From positions 53,491,651 to 53,555,650 of the forward strand of contig NC_065571.1 in the NCBI RefSeq assembly GCF_937616625.2: a stretch of 64,000 nt of DNA, read 5' to 3'. The stretch comes from Mercurialis annua. Its lineage: Eukaryota > Streptophyta > Magnoliopsida > Malpighiales > Euphorbiaceae. Shown here in pieces: positions 11,751-23,374 of the stretch; within the stretch, counting starts at the first letter, position 1; each line of letters opens with the position of its first letter. A model generated the notes under the pieces. The model did not search any database. It was not told where the DNA came from and saw only the letters and a program-made list of their open reading frames with translations. The position numbers and the translations under genes were made by a program.

Positions 11751-11763
11751 AAGTGGGGGAGAA
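11751..11763 (+). other. Polypurine tract of the LARD
   Basis: AAGTGGGGGAGAA abuts the 3' LTR and would prime plus-strand DNA synthesis. It follows a TTCGAGGACGAATT motif that is also found next to the polypurine tract of the outer element. Confidence 0.88.
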
Positions 11764-14700
11764 TGTAATACCCCGTATTATCTAAAGTGTTTATTTTTGC
11801 GCGTGTCCAATTTTTATAAATTAGGACCTCGAAAATAGTTATTAAATTCACGAGGTGAATTTATAAATATGAAAATGTGATTTAGAATGTGTTTGACCAT
11901 AAGTTTGACTTTTAGCAATTTTACGTGGTAAATGTGAATTTTGAGATTTTACGCTAAAAAACGTCAAAATAATTATTTTAAAAGGCCCCAAAATATTTTA
12001 TTCAGCCCATATGTTATGATTTAATGTTTTTGAATATTTGAGAAACTTAAGTTTATTTTGCCCATAGAGTTCGATTTAATTACAAGAATGCCATAATGGC
12101 AAACTTGTAAATAAATGAAACATGAAATAATATCTAGATATTTTCATCTAGACATCTTGGTGCCCAAGTAACTTACTCATCTTCTTCATTTCTCTAGCAT
12201 AATTTCATTCTCCATTGTTGTGTTGGTGCCAAATTCTCTCAAAAACAAAAAACACAACTTTATTTTCTTTCATAATTTCACAAAAATTCCTTAACCAAAA
12301 ACGTAGCAAATTTCGCGTAGATCGTTAATCTACCATTGCATGTAGGATCAAGGTATACCTTCAACCTCAAATTTTAATTTTAGTTTTCTGATGTTGTTTG
12401 AGTTTATTATACATGCTTAGGTTGTTAAAAAATGTGGTTCGATGCTTAAATAATTGGTTTGAATTGTTGTTTTGTTGGGTTTTGGATATAATTCATTTTT
12501 ATATGTGAAATTAAATTATTATTTTAAATTTCTGGGCTGATGTTAAAAATGAATTTAATATATATGTTAAAGGTTGATTTTCATAGATTGAAGTTGATCA
12601 AAATGTTGGGTATGATTTATAAATAATGGGTTTCGATTTTTAGAGTTTAATTTCTTTAAAAATCACTAAAATAAGGCTAAATGAGTTGATTTTAAATTTC
12701 TGGAAATAATCCTAATTATGTTTGGTCTATATGTTGGGTTGATGATGAATAAGTGTTTAATTGTGAATTTTTGATGGTTTATTAACCGGGTTCGGTTTTG
12801 ATAATTTTATTAGTTAAAATTGTTAAAATAAGGGTATTTATGTCATTTTAAATTTCTGGGCAGAAATTATTTATAAAAATTTATAAACTTTATTTGTTGA
12901 TTATTTATAGAATTAAAGTTATTAAAGTGATGTGTTTTGATGGATTTATAATCGGTTTTGATTATAAATTGTTTATTCGGTTTAAAGGGTGTTTAATATG
13001 GAAAATAATTTATTTTAAATTTCTGGGCTAGAAATATTGTTAAATAAATTATATGTTGAGTATTTAAGGAATTAAAAGATTTAATGGAGGATTTTTGAGT
13101 GTTGCTAAAATCGGATTCGAATTTAGCGATTTATACGGTTTTAAATTGTTAAAATTATGAAAAATAATTTATTTTAATTTTGGGGCTGCTGTTTTAGTAT
13201 GATAAGTAAAATAAATATGTTTCGGTTAATTTGATAGGATTATCCATAATTGAGGAATAGTTGAGAAATTAAAAGTTACGATTTTGATCTAAATTGTGTT
13301 GCATGTCTATGAAATAAATGTTAGACCAGAAAATTGAGTTGATGAGTAAGTTTAGATTATTTAAAGAATTGATTGATGTGATTTTCAGTTGATTTGGAGT
13401 TGATTCTCAAAATTGGAAGTTTTGGGGCTAAAATGTAACTTTCGTAAAAATGAAGGACCAAGCAGTATTTAAACCAAAATTCCAGATTATAGATGTATAT
13501 AATCTGATGTAGAATGATGTTTAAAGATTTTAAATGATTTTGGTAATTTTTGGAAAGATTTGAATGTTTTTGCCGAAAACTAGAGTTTTGGGGTTAAATT
13601 GTATTTTTTTTTCCAAATTTGAGGGGCTACATGGTATGTTAGCCAAAGTTTCCAGGTTATAATTGTTAATAATCTGAAGTAAAATGATTTTGGGTATTTT
13701 AAGTAATTTTCTCGATTTTAAAATCGATTAGTTTACGAAAGGACCTAAATAGTCAATTTTGAAAAGTTTGAGGATGTTTTAGTATTTTAACCAAAAGAAG
13801 AATTTAAGCCAATAAGGGGCTGTTTTAATTATCTTATGGAATGGTTAGATCCAATATTGAAAATAAATCCGAATTTTAATAATTAAAATATTATTAATTA
13901 GTTCGGTAATTAATGGAATAAGGGTAATGTGATAAAAGGGAAATATGGTAATTTGATTAGTTTAATGAAACTAATTAGAGAGATAAAAGAAAAATAATTA
14001 TTTGTGAATAATTATGAAAGGCCATAGATGTGGAATGAACCTTGAATTTATTTCAAGTGTTTTCCTGAATCGAACCCGAGAGAGTAGGTTCGTAATTCTC
14101 GAAGAATCGAGAATGAGAAGGAATTGTGAATCGGTTACGTTGAAATAACGACCGAAAAGGATGGTGTTTTGTGAAAAGTTTTTAATGTGATGATTGTTTG
14201 TATACGATATGATATCGTATTTATGTGGCTACGTGTTTAGAGGTCGGTAATAGATTTAGATTTCTATTTTTGAGATCGACTTAACACGATTCCTGAATAT
14301 AGATGTGACGGAAAGTCAACTATTGACGGATCAAATTGAAGGAGCACCGGTTGGAATAGACCGAGTGGCTAATAGTGGATCATCGTGGCGTATTTAATTA
14401 TTTATGGAGCGACAGTCTGTGAGTTTGCATTATTACATGCATACATTAAAGTAATAAAATTACTATTATTACTTTAATGTGGAAATTAATGTCATAAAGC
14501 ATTTTAAATATATCGTATATTTATTTTGAGTAAATAAAATTATTATGGAATGAGTCTATGAAACGTGCCATCCTATTGGGCTATAATAGGACTATGTGAT
14601 CACTAGTTATTGCATGCATGTTTATTTTATGTAAAGTGGAATGGACTGTGTGAATCTAGACGACGGTCTAGAAGTCTGAGACGACGGTCCAGACATAGCG

Positions 14701-15912
14701 GGAGAGCTTCTAAGACGACGGTCTAGAACCCCGAACAAGTTAACGGCGATGGAACGATAGAGTTCGGCCGATTGATTTAAGAACTAACGGCGTCATGGAA
14801 CATTAAATGTTATCGGTCGTTGAGTTCATGAGAAAAGTTGGAAACAGTCTAAAGAAAGGTTTAGAACTGTAAAGGATAGTGGAAAATAAACTAAAGTCGA
14901 GCGAATGTACGGGTTCAGCCGACTAGTTTATGAATCTCAGTCTGAAAGAAGACTTAGAGGAAAATGGATTAGAAATGGCATTTCATTTAAAGCATTACGT
15001 TTCTGTGATTAAACCGGTAGTATATATTTTAATATGACTATTTTATAATGTGTGAAAATATTTAATGTATGTTTGTAAGTTGTAAACTCACCAGTATATC
15101 TGACCCACGTTGTGGAACTATTTTTCAGGAATATTGCCTGTGTTTGGACGAGACTTCATCTTTTTGATTCTTGAAGTCTTCGTTTTGCGTATATGGTAAT
15201 TGGTCTTATTTTGATCTGTAGAGCTGCAGTAGAATAGATAGACAGACGCCTTAGCATGTCAGTATTTGCGATGTGTGCCACGCATGAACTCTGTTTTGTT
15301 TTCATCGCACGATTATAATATATTTTAACGACATGCATTGAGGTATTGGAAAATAGTTGCAACCCGGGTACACGGTAGTACCGGAAGTTTTGAGATACAG
15401 TGTAAAGAAAACTGTACGCAACTATGTTATGTGTATAATGTGGGGCCCAGCGTGGCTATATGCATGATTGCATGTTATCGGTTTTGTAAAAGACGGTATT
15501 CAAGGAATACGCGTTAAAACGATAACTAGTAATTGAAAAGTAACGGTTTTAATTTAATGAATGTGTTTGCATAATGAAATGCATTTAAATCCATAATGAA
15601 ATGGTCTGCATAATGAAATGCAGTTATCGCCATAATGAGATGGTGTGTGCATAATGAGATGCATTATAAACCCCAGTGAAGTGGGTATGAAACTTGAATA
15701 CATTAATTAAATAGAAAATTAATTGTAAAGTTTCATTATGATTTTATCGGAACGTTTTTAAACGGAGATTTTAAAATGTTCGAAAATGTGTTTTGAATTC
15801 CGCGAAAAATTTGAAGTGATTTTTAAAGTGTTTTTAAGGCTTGCTACGGGTTTCGGAGCAACCACTCCCATTCCCTAGCGCCGGTCTCGATGCCGAGAAT
15901 CGGGTCGTGACA
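11764..15912 (+). repeat. LARD 3' LTR
   Basis: This is the direct repeat of 4831-8979, with the same length of 4149 bp and hence no net indel. It ends GTGACA at 15912 and is followed by the CGGCA duplication. It carries the second copies of both hairpin clusters (about 14655-14728 and 15568-15686). Confidence 0.94.
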
Positions 15913-15917
15913 CGGCA
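15913..15917. repeat. Target site duplication CGGCA, right copy (LARD)
   Basis: Exact repeat of 4826-4830. The outer LTR resumes directly after it (GTACATATATACC, as at 24324 onward). Confidence 0.95.
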
Positions 15918-18214
15918 GTACATATATACCGTCGCCATTTTCACTTTTTTTAAAAGGTTCAACCTCTCAGATCTCGGCAGTTTCTCTTTACTGCCTTTGG
16001 TCGTCTATATTCCGTTGCCTCTGAAGATCTGTTCACACAGAGTCTAGGCCGTCGCCTGACTTTCCAGGCCGTCGCCAGGATTCACACAGCACATTCACAT
16101 GCAACCCATTCTAAATGCAATACCGGTGATCACACAGCACTATTGCCGCCCAATAGTAAGCACGTTTCAATGAATCTAAATCGGTTTCAACACTATGAAT
16201 AGTTCATGCGATTTAAATTCAAAATAAAATAAAGCATTTGCAAATCATGTAAAGCAGTTCGCAATATTTTTAATACTAATATTTAGCAGTATAAGTTGTA
16301 AACACACTCACTGTACTCGCTTATTCCAAATATAAAAATACCACCCGTCGAATATTCAAAACCTTTGCTCGCCGGTTTCCGCGACAAAACTCGCTGGATC
16401 TAATTTAGAGATTAAACATTAATAAATGTAATAACTCTAAATTCTAGGATATACTCTAGACCGACTCAACCATATAAACCACATAATCACAAACCAAATT
16501 TGATTCCGACTATCTATTTCCGCGTCATCGTATTTCTATACGATACACCACGCAGTTTATTTATTTTCAATAAATAAACATAGAATTATAACTCCATATA
16601 ATTCTAACACACATTCAATTCACATAATTTTCTAAAAATACACTTTTAGAAAATCTCATCAAACATACCACAATTCAAAAATATCCAAAAATATTTTTCC
16701 GTAAAATATTTTTGACCCGGGGCTCGGCCCCCCCTTTATTTTCTGCCAAAAAAATTTCGGCACTAACTGCTGCCAAATGAGTTTAGGACTGAGCCAACAT
16801 GCTCTATCCCCTCTACTCATACTCCGGTCACCGTATTCCGGTGGTTTTGGCCGGAAAACTCAAAAACGCTTAAAACGCTTAAAAATTCATTTTAAGCCAT
16901 TTTAACACCGAAATTCATCAAAATCATTTTCAAATACATTTTTAATTTTTATCTTGTAAAAACAGCAGCCCAATATTTTTAAAATAATATTTTCCATTAT
17001 TTTAACCATTAAAACCGAAATAACAATTAATAATCAAAACCGATTATTAATCCTTCAAAACACTACACAAAAATCATTTAAACTCCACAAATAATTATCA
17101 AACACATTTCATAAATTTTTCATAAATATTTTCTGCCCAGAATTTAAAATGACAGTTTTACCCTTTTTAGAGCAATTTTGGCCGAATAGGGTTATTAAAA
17201 TTTAAACCCGATTATTAAACCGCTAAAAATTAACCATTAAGCATTTAATTAACATCAACCTCAAATATAACTCATACATGAACCAATTTATTTCCAGAAA
17301 TTAAAAATCATTTTATTTACCCTTTTTAAGCTATTTTTAAGCTTTAAAACAATTAAAAACCGAAACCCAACTAATTAAATTAACACCCGAATAAATTAAC
17401 ATTTTTAATCCACAAAAATTTAACTTTAAAGCATATATAAATCTCAACATATAGATCAGCCCAGAAATTTAAATAAATAATTTAATTTTCACGGAAAAAT
17501 TATTTAAAACCGAAACCCACATAAATAACAACCAAAACTAGTTAATCAACCATCAAACATCACATTTAAACCATCCTATGCATGTTTCTAAACCTCAACC
17601 AACATCAGCAAGTAAAAGTAAGGTTTTGAGCTTGAAATTATACCTCAAACGAACATGCAAATATAGATTAATGATCTACGTAAGCTCCTCGTCAATTTCC
17701 GTTAAGAAAATTTTGAGAGAAAATCAAAGGATAAATTTTTGTGTTTTGAGCTTGAATGGTTCGGCACCCACACTCAAATGGAGAAGATGAAATAGAGACT
17801 TGGGCACCAAGTTTAGCTTAGGAAAATATCTAGATATTTATTTGAAGTTTCAATTATTTACAAGTTTGCCATTATGGCATTCTTGTAAATAATTCGAACT
17901 CTAGGGGCAAAATAAACTCAACTTTACCAAATATTCAAAAACATTAAATCATATCATATGGGCTGAGTTAAAATATTTTTGGGCCTTTAAAAATATTTAA
18001 AATAATTATTTTTACGGTTTTTAGTGAAAAATCACAAAATTCACTTTTAACACGTAAAATTGCCAAAAATCACATTTAAGGCAAACACATAGCAAATCAC
18101 ATTTTTTACCCTTATAAATTCATCACGTGAATTTATTCACTATTTTCGAGGTCCTAATCAATTAAAATCGGACACACACGAAAATAAACGCTAATAATTC
18201 TACGGGGCATTACA
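15918..18214 (-). repeat. 3' LTR of the outer retrotransposon, proximal part
   Basis: These 2297 bp match 24324-26620. In element orientation the LTR begins at 18214 with TGTAATGCCCCG. GACG-loop hairpins lie at 16041-16080. One substitution relative to the other LTR was seen near 17117. Most of 16,200-17,570 is AT-rich, with no coding capacity recognised. Confidence 0.93.
16041..16080 (-). repeat. Two GACG-loop hairpins in the outer LTR
   Basis: The inverted repeats are 16041-16061 (AGTC, AGGC, loop CGTC, GCCT, GACT with one bulge) and 16063-16080 (TCC, GGC, loop CGTC, GCC, GGA with one A/A mismatch). In element sense the loop reads GACG, as in the LARD. The second LTR carries them at 24447-24486. 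Confidence 0.78.
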
Positions 18215-18232
18215 TTCACCCCTCCTTATAAG
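18215..18232 (-). other. Polypurine tract of the outer retrotransposon
   Basis: On the minus strand CTTATAAGGAGGGGTGAA directly precedes the 3' LTR. An AAATTCGAGGACGAATTTC motif lies just upstream, partly overlapping the end of pol. Confidence 0.9.
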
Positions 18233-18249
18233 AAATTCGTCCTCGAATT

Positions 18250-21200
18250 TCAAAACAAACTATTACCTTGAGCAAACAAGTGGGGATATCGTTTCCGCAT
18301 ATCCGCCTCTGTTTCCCACGTACACTCCTCAATTGTACGGCTCCTCCAGAGCACTTTTACCATAGGTATCTCCTTACTACGGAGTTTCCTAATCTGGGTA
18401 TCCACAATTCCTACGGGTTCCTCCTCATAAGATAGCTCCTCGTCTATCTCAACCTCCTGAGGTTGAATAAGTCTATGAGGGTCAGGTATATACTTCCTAA
18501 GCATCGACACGTGAAACACTGGATGTACTTGCGACATCTCAGACGGTAATGCTAACTTATAAGCTACCGCTCCTATTCGCTCAATAACCTCATAAGGTCC
18601 TGCATATCTCGGCGCTAGCTTTCCTTTCTTTCCAAATCGGATTACACCTTTCATAGGTGATATTTTAAGAAACACAAAATCTCCGACTTGAAATTCTATA
18701 TCCTTTCTCCTCACATCAGCATAGCTCTTTTGCCGACTAAATGCAGTTTCTAAACGTTGCTTAATCAACGGAACTTTCTCAGACGTAATCTGAACAATTT
18801 CAGCTCCTGTCAACTTTCTTTCTCCAACTTCTTCCCAACAAATTGGAGATCTACACTTACGTCCATACAACGCCTCATACGGTGCCATCTCAATACTGGA
18901 ATGATAACTATTGTTATATGAGAACTCTACTAACGGTAGATACTCATCCCAATGGCCTCCGAAATCTAAAACACACATTCTTAACATATCCTCCAAAGTC
19001 TGGATGGTCCTTTCAGACTGTCCATCCGTTTGGGGATGAAACGCTGTACTAAAATCTAAACGCGTTCCTAAAGCCTCTTGCAGACTTTGCCAAAATCGGG
19101 ATGTAAAAACTGATCCTCGATCTGACACAATTGACACAGGAACTCCATGTAAACTGACCACTTTGTCAATATAAATCTGTGCCAACTTTGCTGCCGTATA
19201 GGTAACCTTGATCGGAATGAAATGAGCCGACTTTGTCATTCGATCAACGATAACCCATATCGAATCAAAACCATGTTGCGACTTAGGCAATCCAACGACA
19301 AAATCCATGGTTATTCTTTCCCATTTCCATTCTGGTATTGGCAATTGTTGCAAAAATCCAAATGGTCTCTGATGTTCCAACTTCACCTGTTGGCATATCG
19401 GACACTTAGCAACAAATTCTGCTATATCTCTTTTCATACCATTCCACCAATACATCTGCTTAACATCGTGATACATCTTGGTGGAACCAGGATGAACACT
19501 ATACTTAGATCCATGTGCCTCCATCATAATCCTCTGTTTCAATTCCTCTACATTTGGCACGCACACCCTTGTACCAAATTTCAGAATACCACTTTTCAAA
19601 TTATACTCAGAGTTCATTCCCTTTTGAACTTCTGCAATAACATGCTTTAGTTGAGGATCCGTTGTCTGAAGTTCCTTAATCTGATCATTCAATGTAGGTT
19701 TAATCGTCATTTGAGCTAACAAACTCCCCAAATACGAAACCTCTAATTGAACTCCTTGATCAAACAACGAATGCACTTCTCTAATCATTGGTCTCTTCTC
19801 AACTAAAGTAATATGAGCTAAACTTCCTGCTGATTTTCTACTTAACGCATCAGCAACTACGTTAGCTTTGCCAGGATGATACTGTATCGTACAGTCATAA
19901 TCCTTTAGCAACTCCATCCACCTCCTCTGTCTGAGATTCAACTCTCTCTGATCAAATATGTATTTCAGACTCTTGTGATCAGTGAATATTTCGCATTTTG
20001 CTCCATATAGGTAATGTCTCCAAATCTTTAATGCGAATATTACTGCTGCTAATTCTAGATCATGGGTTGGATAATTAACTTCATGCTTTTTCAACTGGCG
20101 AGAAGCATAAGCTATCACTCGACCATGTTGCATCAGTACACATCCTAACCCGATCCTAGAAGCATCACAATAGACTGTAAGTCCATCACTACCAGAAGGT
20201 AATGCCAGAACTGGAGCTGTTGTCAAACACTCCTTCAGCTTCTGGAAACTCACTTCACATTGATCATTCCAAATGAACTTCGCGTTCTTCTGAGTCAGCT
20301 TAGTTAATGGTGCAGACAACTTAGAAAAGTCTTGCACAAACCGTCTATAATAACCAGCTAAACCCAAGAAACTACGAATTTCTGTCACTGAACTTGGCCT
20401 TTTCCAATCCATCACAGCTTCAATCTTTTTAGGATCTACCTTAATCCCACTTTGAGATACTACATGTCCCAAAAATGCTACCTCTTCTAACCAAAACTCA
20501 CACTTCGAGAATTTGGCATAAAGCTGATGATCTCTCAAAGTTTGTAACACAATCCTTAAGTGTTGCGCATGCTCCTCCTCTGTGCGCGAATAAATCAAGA
20601 TATCATCTATGAACACTATCACGAATTGATCTAGAAACGGTTTAAAAATCCGATTCATCAAATCCATGAAAGCCGCTGGTGCATTTGTCAATCCAAATGA
20701 CATCACCAAAAATTCATAATGACCGTATCTTGTTCTGAATGCAGTCTTTGGAATATCATCATTTCTAATCTTCAACTGATGATAACCAGACCTCAGATCA
20801 ATCTTCGAAAAGTACCTCGCTCCTTGCAATTGATCGAATAAATCGTCAATTCTGGGTAAAGGATACTTATTCTTGATTGTGACCTTATTGAGTTGTCTGT
20901 AGTCTATACAGAGTCTCATAGATCCATCCTTCTTCTTCACAAACAACACAGGTGCTCCCCAAGGTGAGACACTTGGTCGTATAAATCCACGATCAATCAA
21001 TTCTTCTAATTGATCCTTCAACTCCTTTAGTTCTGCTGGTGCCATACGATACGGAGGTATCGATATTGGACTTGTACCAGGAACTAGATCAATACAGAAT
21101 TCAATCTCTCGATCTGGTGGTAATCCAGGTAACTCTTCTGGAAACACATCAGAATACTCCAAAACTACTGGTACATCATTCACATTTCCAACTTCCTTCT

Positions 21201-21660
21201 GAATATCTCGTACCAGAGCTAAAAATCCTTGACATCCTTTACTTAACATCTTTCTCGCTTTCAAAGCCGAGACTAAACTCTTTGGGGTTTCCAATTTCTC
21301 TCCCCGAATAGAGATAAGTTCAGTTCCAGGTACATGGAACGTCATTATCTTTTCTCTACAATCCACATTTGCATAATGTCGCGACAACCAATCCATTCCT
21401 AGGATGACGTCGAATTCTAAGACATTAAGCAACAACAAATCCGCAAGCAACTCTCGCTCTCCAATTAACACAGGACACGACGGATACACTACAGTAACGT
21501 CTATGCTTTCGCCTACAGGTGTAGCTACTAACAATGGGTTTTGCAAAATCACAGGTTGAATTCCTAATTTTAATGCAAAACTCGACGATACAAATGAATG
21601 CGTAGCACCGGGATCAAATAAAATTGATGCATCATGCGAGGATATTTGAAAATATACCTT
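18250..21660 (-). pseudogene. pol: pol region: protease, reverse transcriptase, RNase H, integrase, chromodomain-like tail
   Basis: The frame is open to a TGA at 18252-18250. Domains in order: retropepsin (DPGATHS active site at about 21610-21590, in a frame that starts beyond the last gag codons, then [11 protein letters not shown]); RT with LFVKKKDGS, the FIDDILIYS catalytic box and [11 protein letters not shown]; RNase H with YCDAS, DLELAA, TDHKSL and VADALSRK; integrase with a zinc-binding H..H..C..C region, a DDE core ([20 protein letters not shown]); and a C-terminal [14 protein letters not shown] segment. The last 50 residues ([19 protein letters not shown]) look like the chromodomain-type tail of Tekay/Del elements. 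From the protease on, no break is seen. It is classed as a pseudogene because the natural gag-pol frame is broken upstream. Confidence 0.92.
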
Positions 21661-22978
21661 GCACTACCGCATTCGACGCATTCGCCTCTTGAGGATTGAT
21701 CGCAAAAACTCTAGCCTGCCCTCCGCTAGCAGTTGCTCCAGATCCTCGTCCGCCTGTGGTCCTTCCTCCACCACGATTACCAAAACCATATCCTCTTCCA
21801 CGTTGTCCATTAAACACATTTTGGTTCTGTGCCTGCCCAGACACTGCAGGATATACAGGTCTAGGTTGTTGAAACACTGGTTGAACAACACTAGCACTTG
21901 AACCTTGTGGTCCAGACATAGGACATTCTCTTGAGAAATGACCTTGCTGTCCACATGTGTAACAACCTCTCGTTGCCCAATAGCATGCTCCAAAATGCTT
22001 CTTTCCACAAGTATTTCATAGTGGTACTGTTCCTCCTGAACTTCGTCCACTAGAACTTGATCCAGACATACTGAACCTCCTATCTTTCTTTCCTTTCTTA
22101 AATCCTTTACGATATGGTCCAATAAACCTATTCGTATTCGAACTAGCAGTTCCTTCTCTTACGAGCTCACCAGTAACATTGATCTTTCCAAATTGGATCA
22201 AAGTACTTTCCATCTGACGTGCACTATCGATGATTTGAACCAGATCCTTACTAACATCAGATAGCAATCCAATATATTCGGGTCCTAGCCCCTTAATAAA
22301 CCTTGAATTCACCCTATCTCTATCCAACATCAGATCAGGTGTGAATCGACTCAATCTTGTGAACTCCGTCACATACTCCTGCACAGTCTTTCCTATCTTA
22401 TTCAAATTCAACAACTTCTCTCGATGATTCTCCGTTACTGAAAACGGCAGAAAGAAATTCTTAAATCGAGTGACAAATTCATTCCAAGTCATCTCTCCCA
22501 TACTTGGTTGAATATGCCTTTGAAACCAATCCTTCGCAGATCCTTTTACTGACATCTCCACCATCAGTATAGACTGTCTTTCACTAGCATTAAGACGTCT
22601 AGCATTCATCTCTACTTCCTCTAAGAAATCTAACGCATCGTTTGATCCATCAAACTTCATGGGCTTGAGCCTCATGTAAGCCATAACGAGATCACGATCA
22701 ACATTAGCACCAACTCTCTGCTGTTGGTAATCCAACTGCTCTCTGTGCATATTCTGCACTTCCGCTTGATTCGTTTGCATGGCTGCTATGCCAGCTAAAA
22801 ATTGTTCGAAATCAAAGCCCGGAATATTAAAATTAGGCCCACGGCCTCTACCACGACCTCGACCACGTCCACGTCCACGACCACGACCTTCGCCTGCTGC
22901 GGGTATCGCATCGTTATGAACGGACTCCTCATCATGAACATTCTCCTCTTGAATGTTTTCCTCATGCTGATCAGCCAT
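21632..22978 (-). pseudogene. gag: gag region of the outer retrotransposon, with nonsense codon and frameshift
   Basis: It starts at the ATG 22978-22976 (MADQHEEN). An Arg-Gly repeat tract (about residues 30-48) is followed by the retrotransposon Gag core (WFQRHIQPSMGEMTWNEF, EYVTEFTRLSRF, FIKGLGPEY). A TGA at 22018-22016 interrupts the frame just before the zinc knuckle. The same frame then continues with a CX2CX4HX4C knuckle (CYTCGQQGHFSREC, about 21970-21930) and a Gly/Arg-rich linker. The frame stops again at 21634-21632, where one extra T in a T-run at about 21650 shifts it relative to protease. The TGA occupies a position that would suit the first residue of an upstream Cys pair; that is inference. 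Confidence 0.9.
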
Positions 22979-23374
22979 TCTGATCAAAGCACGTCGTCTA
23001 TTAAAAATCTATCTAAACGTTCTAATCGTATACTATCAGGCTCTACTTACTCCTAACAAGCATACAGACTCGATCCTAGAGCACAGCTGGGAATATTCAA
23101 AAACAAATGATGACTTAACAAATGACATGACGGAAACTTATATGTTGCAGTAGACTCTATATATTAATTTCCTAGGTTCACATTCCATACGGTATATTAC
23201 AATGATACCACCTTTACTATCAACCACTTTTCGACTATCACTCAGTCAGTGGAAATGATACCAACTTTCATTACTCCTTTCACATATTAGTAATAGTTTA
23301 AGACTATAAACCATCACTTTGATATCAAACTCGTCAATGGCCCGTTTTTCGACCATTAGCTCTGATACCACCTT
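22979..23374 (-). other. Leader of the outer retrotransposon, including PBS-like repeats
   Basis: This is the non-coding leader between the 5' LTR and the gag start. The primer binding site is at 23359-23370. Two further partial copies of the same word (GATACCA followed by CCTTT or ACTTT on the plus strand) lie at 23204-23215 and about 23248-23259. The leader shares short blocks with the start of the LARD interior. Confidence 0.75.
23359..23370 (-). other. Primer binding site of the outer retrotransposon (initiator tRNA-Met)
   Basis: On the minus strand TGGTATCAGAGC follows the 5' LTR after AAGG. It is complementary to the 3' end of initiator tRNA-Met and fixes the orientation of the element. 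Confidence 0.93.

Larger units (their letters stand above)
8980..11763 (+). other. LARD internal region without recognisable genes
   Basis: This 2784-bp stretch is purine-rich on the plus strand and has no frame resembling gag or pol; the longest ORF is an antisense low-complexity frame. The first 250 bp are related to the leader of the outer element (TCTACTGCAGCATATAAG versus TCTACTGCAACATATAAG, and the ATGTCATC region), and the last 40 bp to its end (TTCGAGGACGAATT next to the polypurine tract). Between these ends I see no homology to the outer gag-pol, so the coding part was lost or replaced rather than merely mutated. Confidence 0.85.
4831..15912 (+). mobile_element. LARD: gene-less LTR retrotransposon with 4149-bp LTRs, nested in the outer LTR
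   Basis: Two direct repeats of 4149 bp (4831-8979 and 11764-15912) start TGTAATACCCCG and end CGGGTCGTGACA. They flank a 2784-bp internal region with an initiator tRNA-Met primer binding site and a polypurine tract but no gag, protease, RT, RNase H or integrase. The whole is 11,082 bp with a CGGCA duplication. Very long LTRs plus a non-coding interior fit the LARD class described in plants. Both LTRs have equal length, and I noticed one substitution (near 8773 versus 15706), so insertion is very recent and later than that of its host element. The LTR ends, primer site, leader and polypurine region are clearly related to those of the surrounding element, which suggests it is mobilised in trans by proteins of that family. 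Confidence 0.93.

Noticed and set aside
19222..19650. 142-codon plus-strand ORF
   Set aside because: Shadow of the integrase/RNase H region on the opposite strand; no domain.
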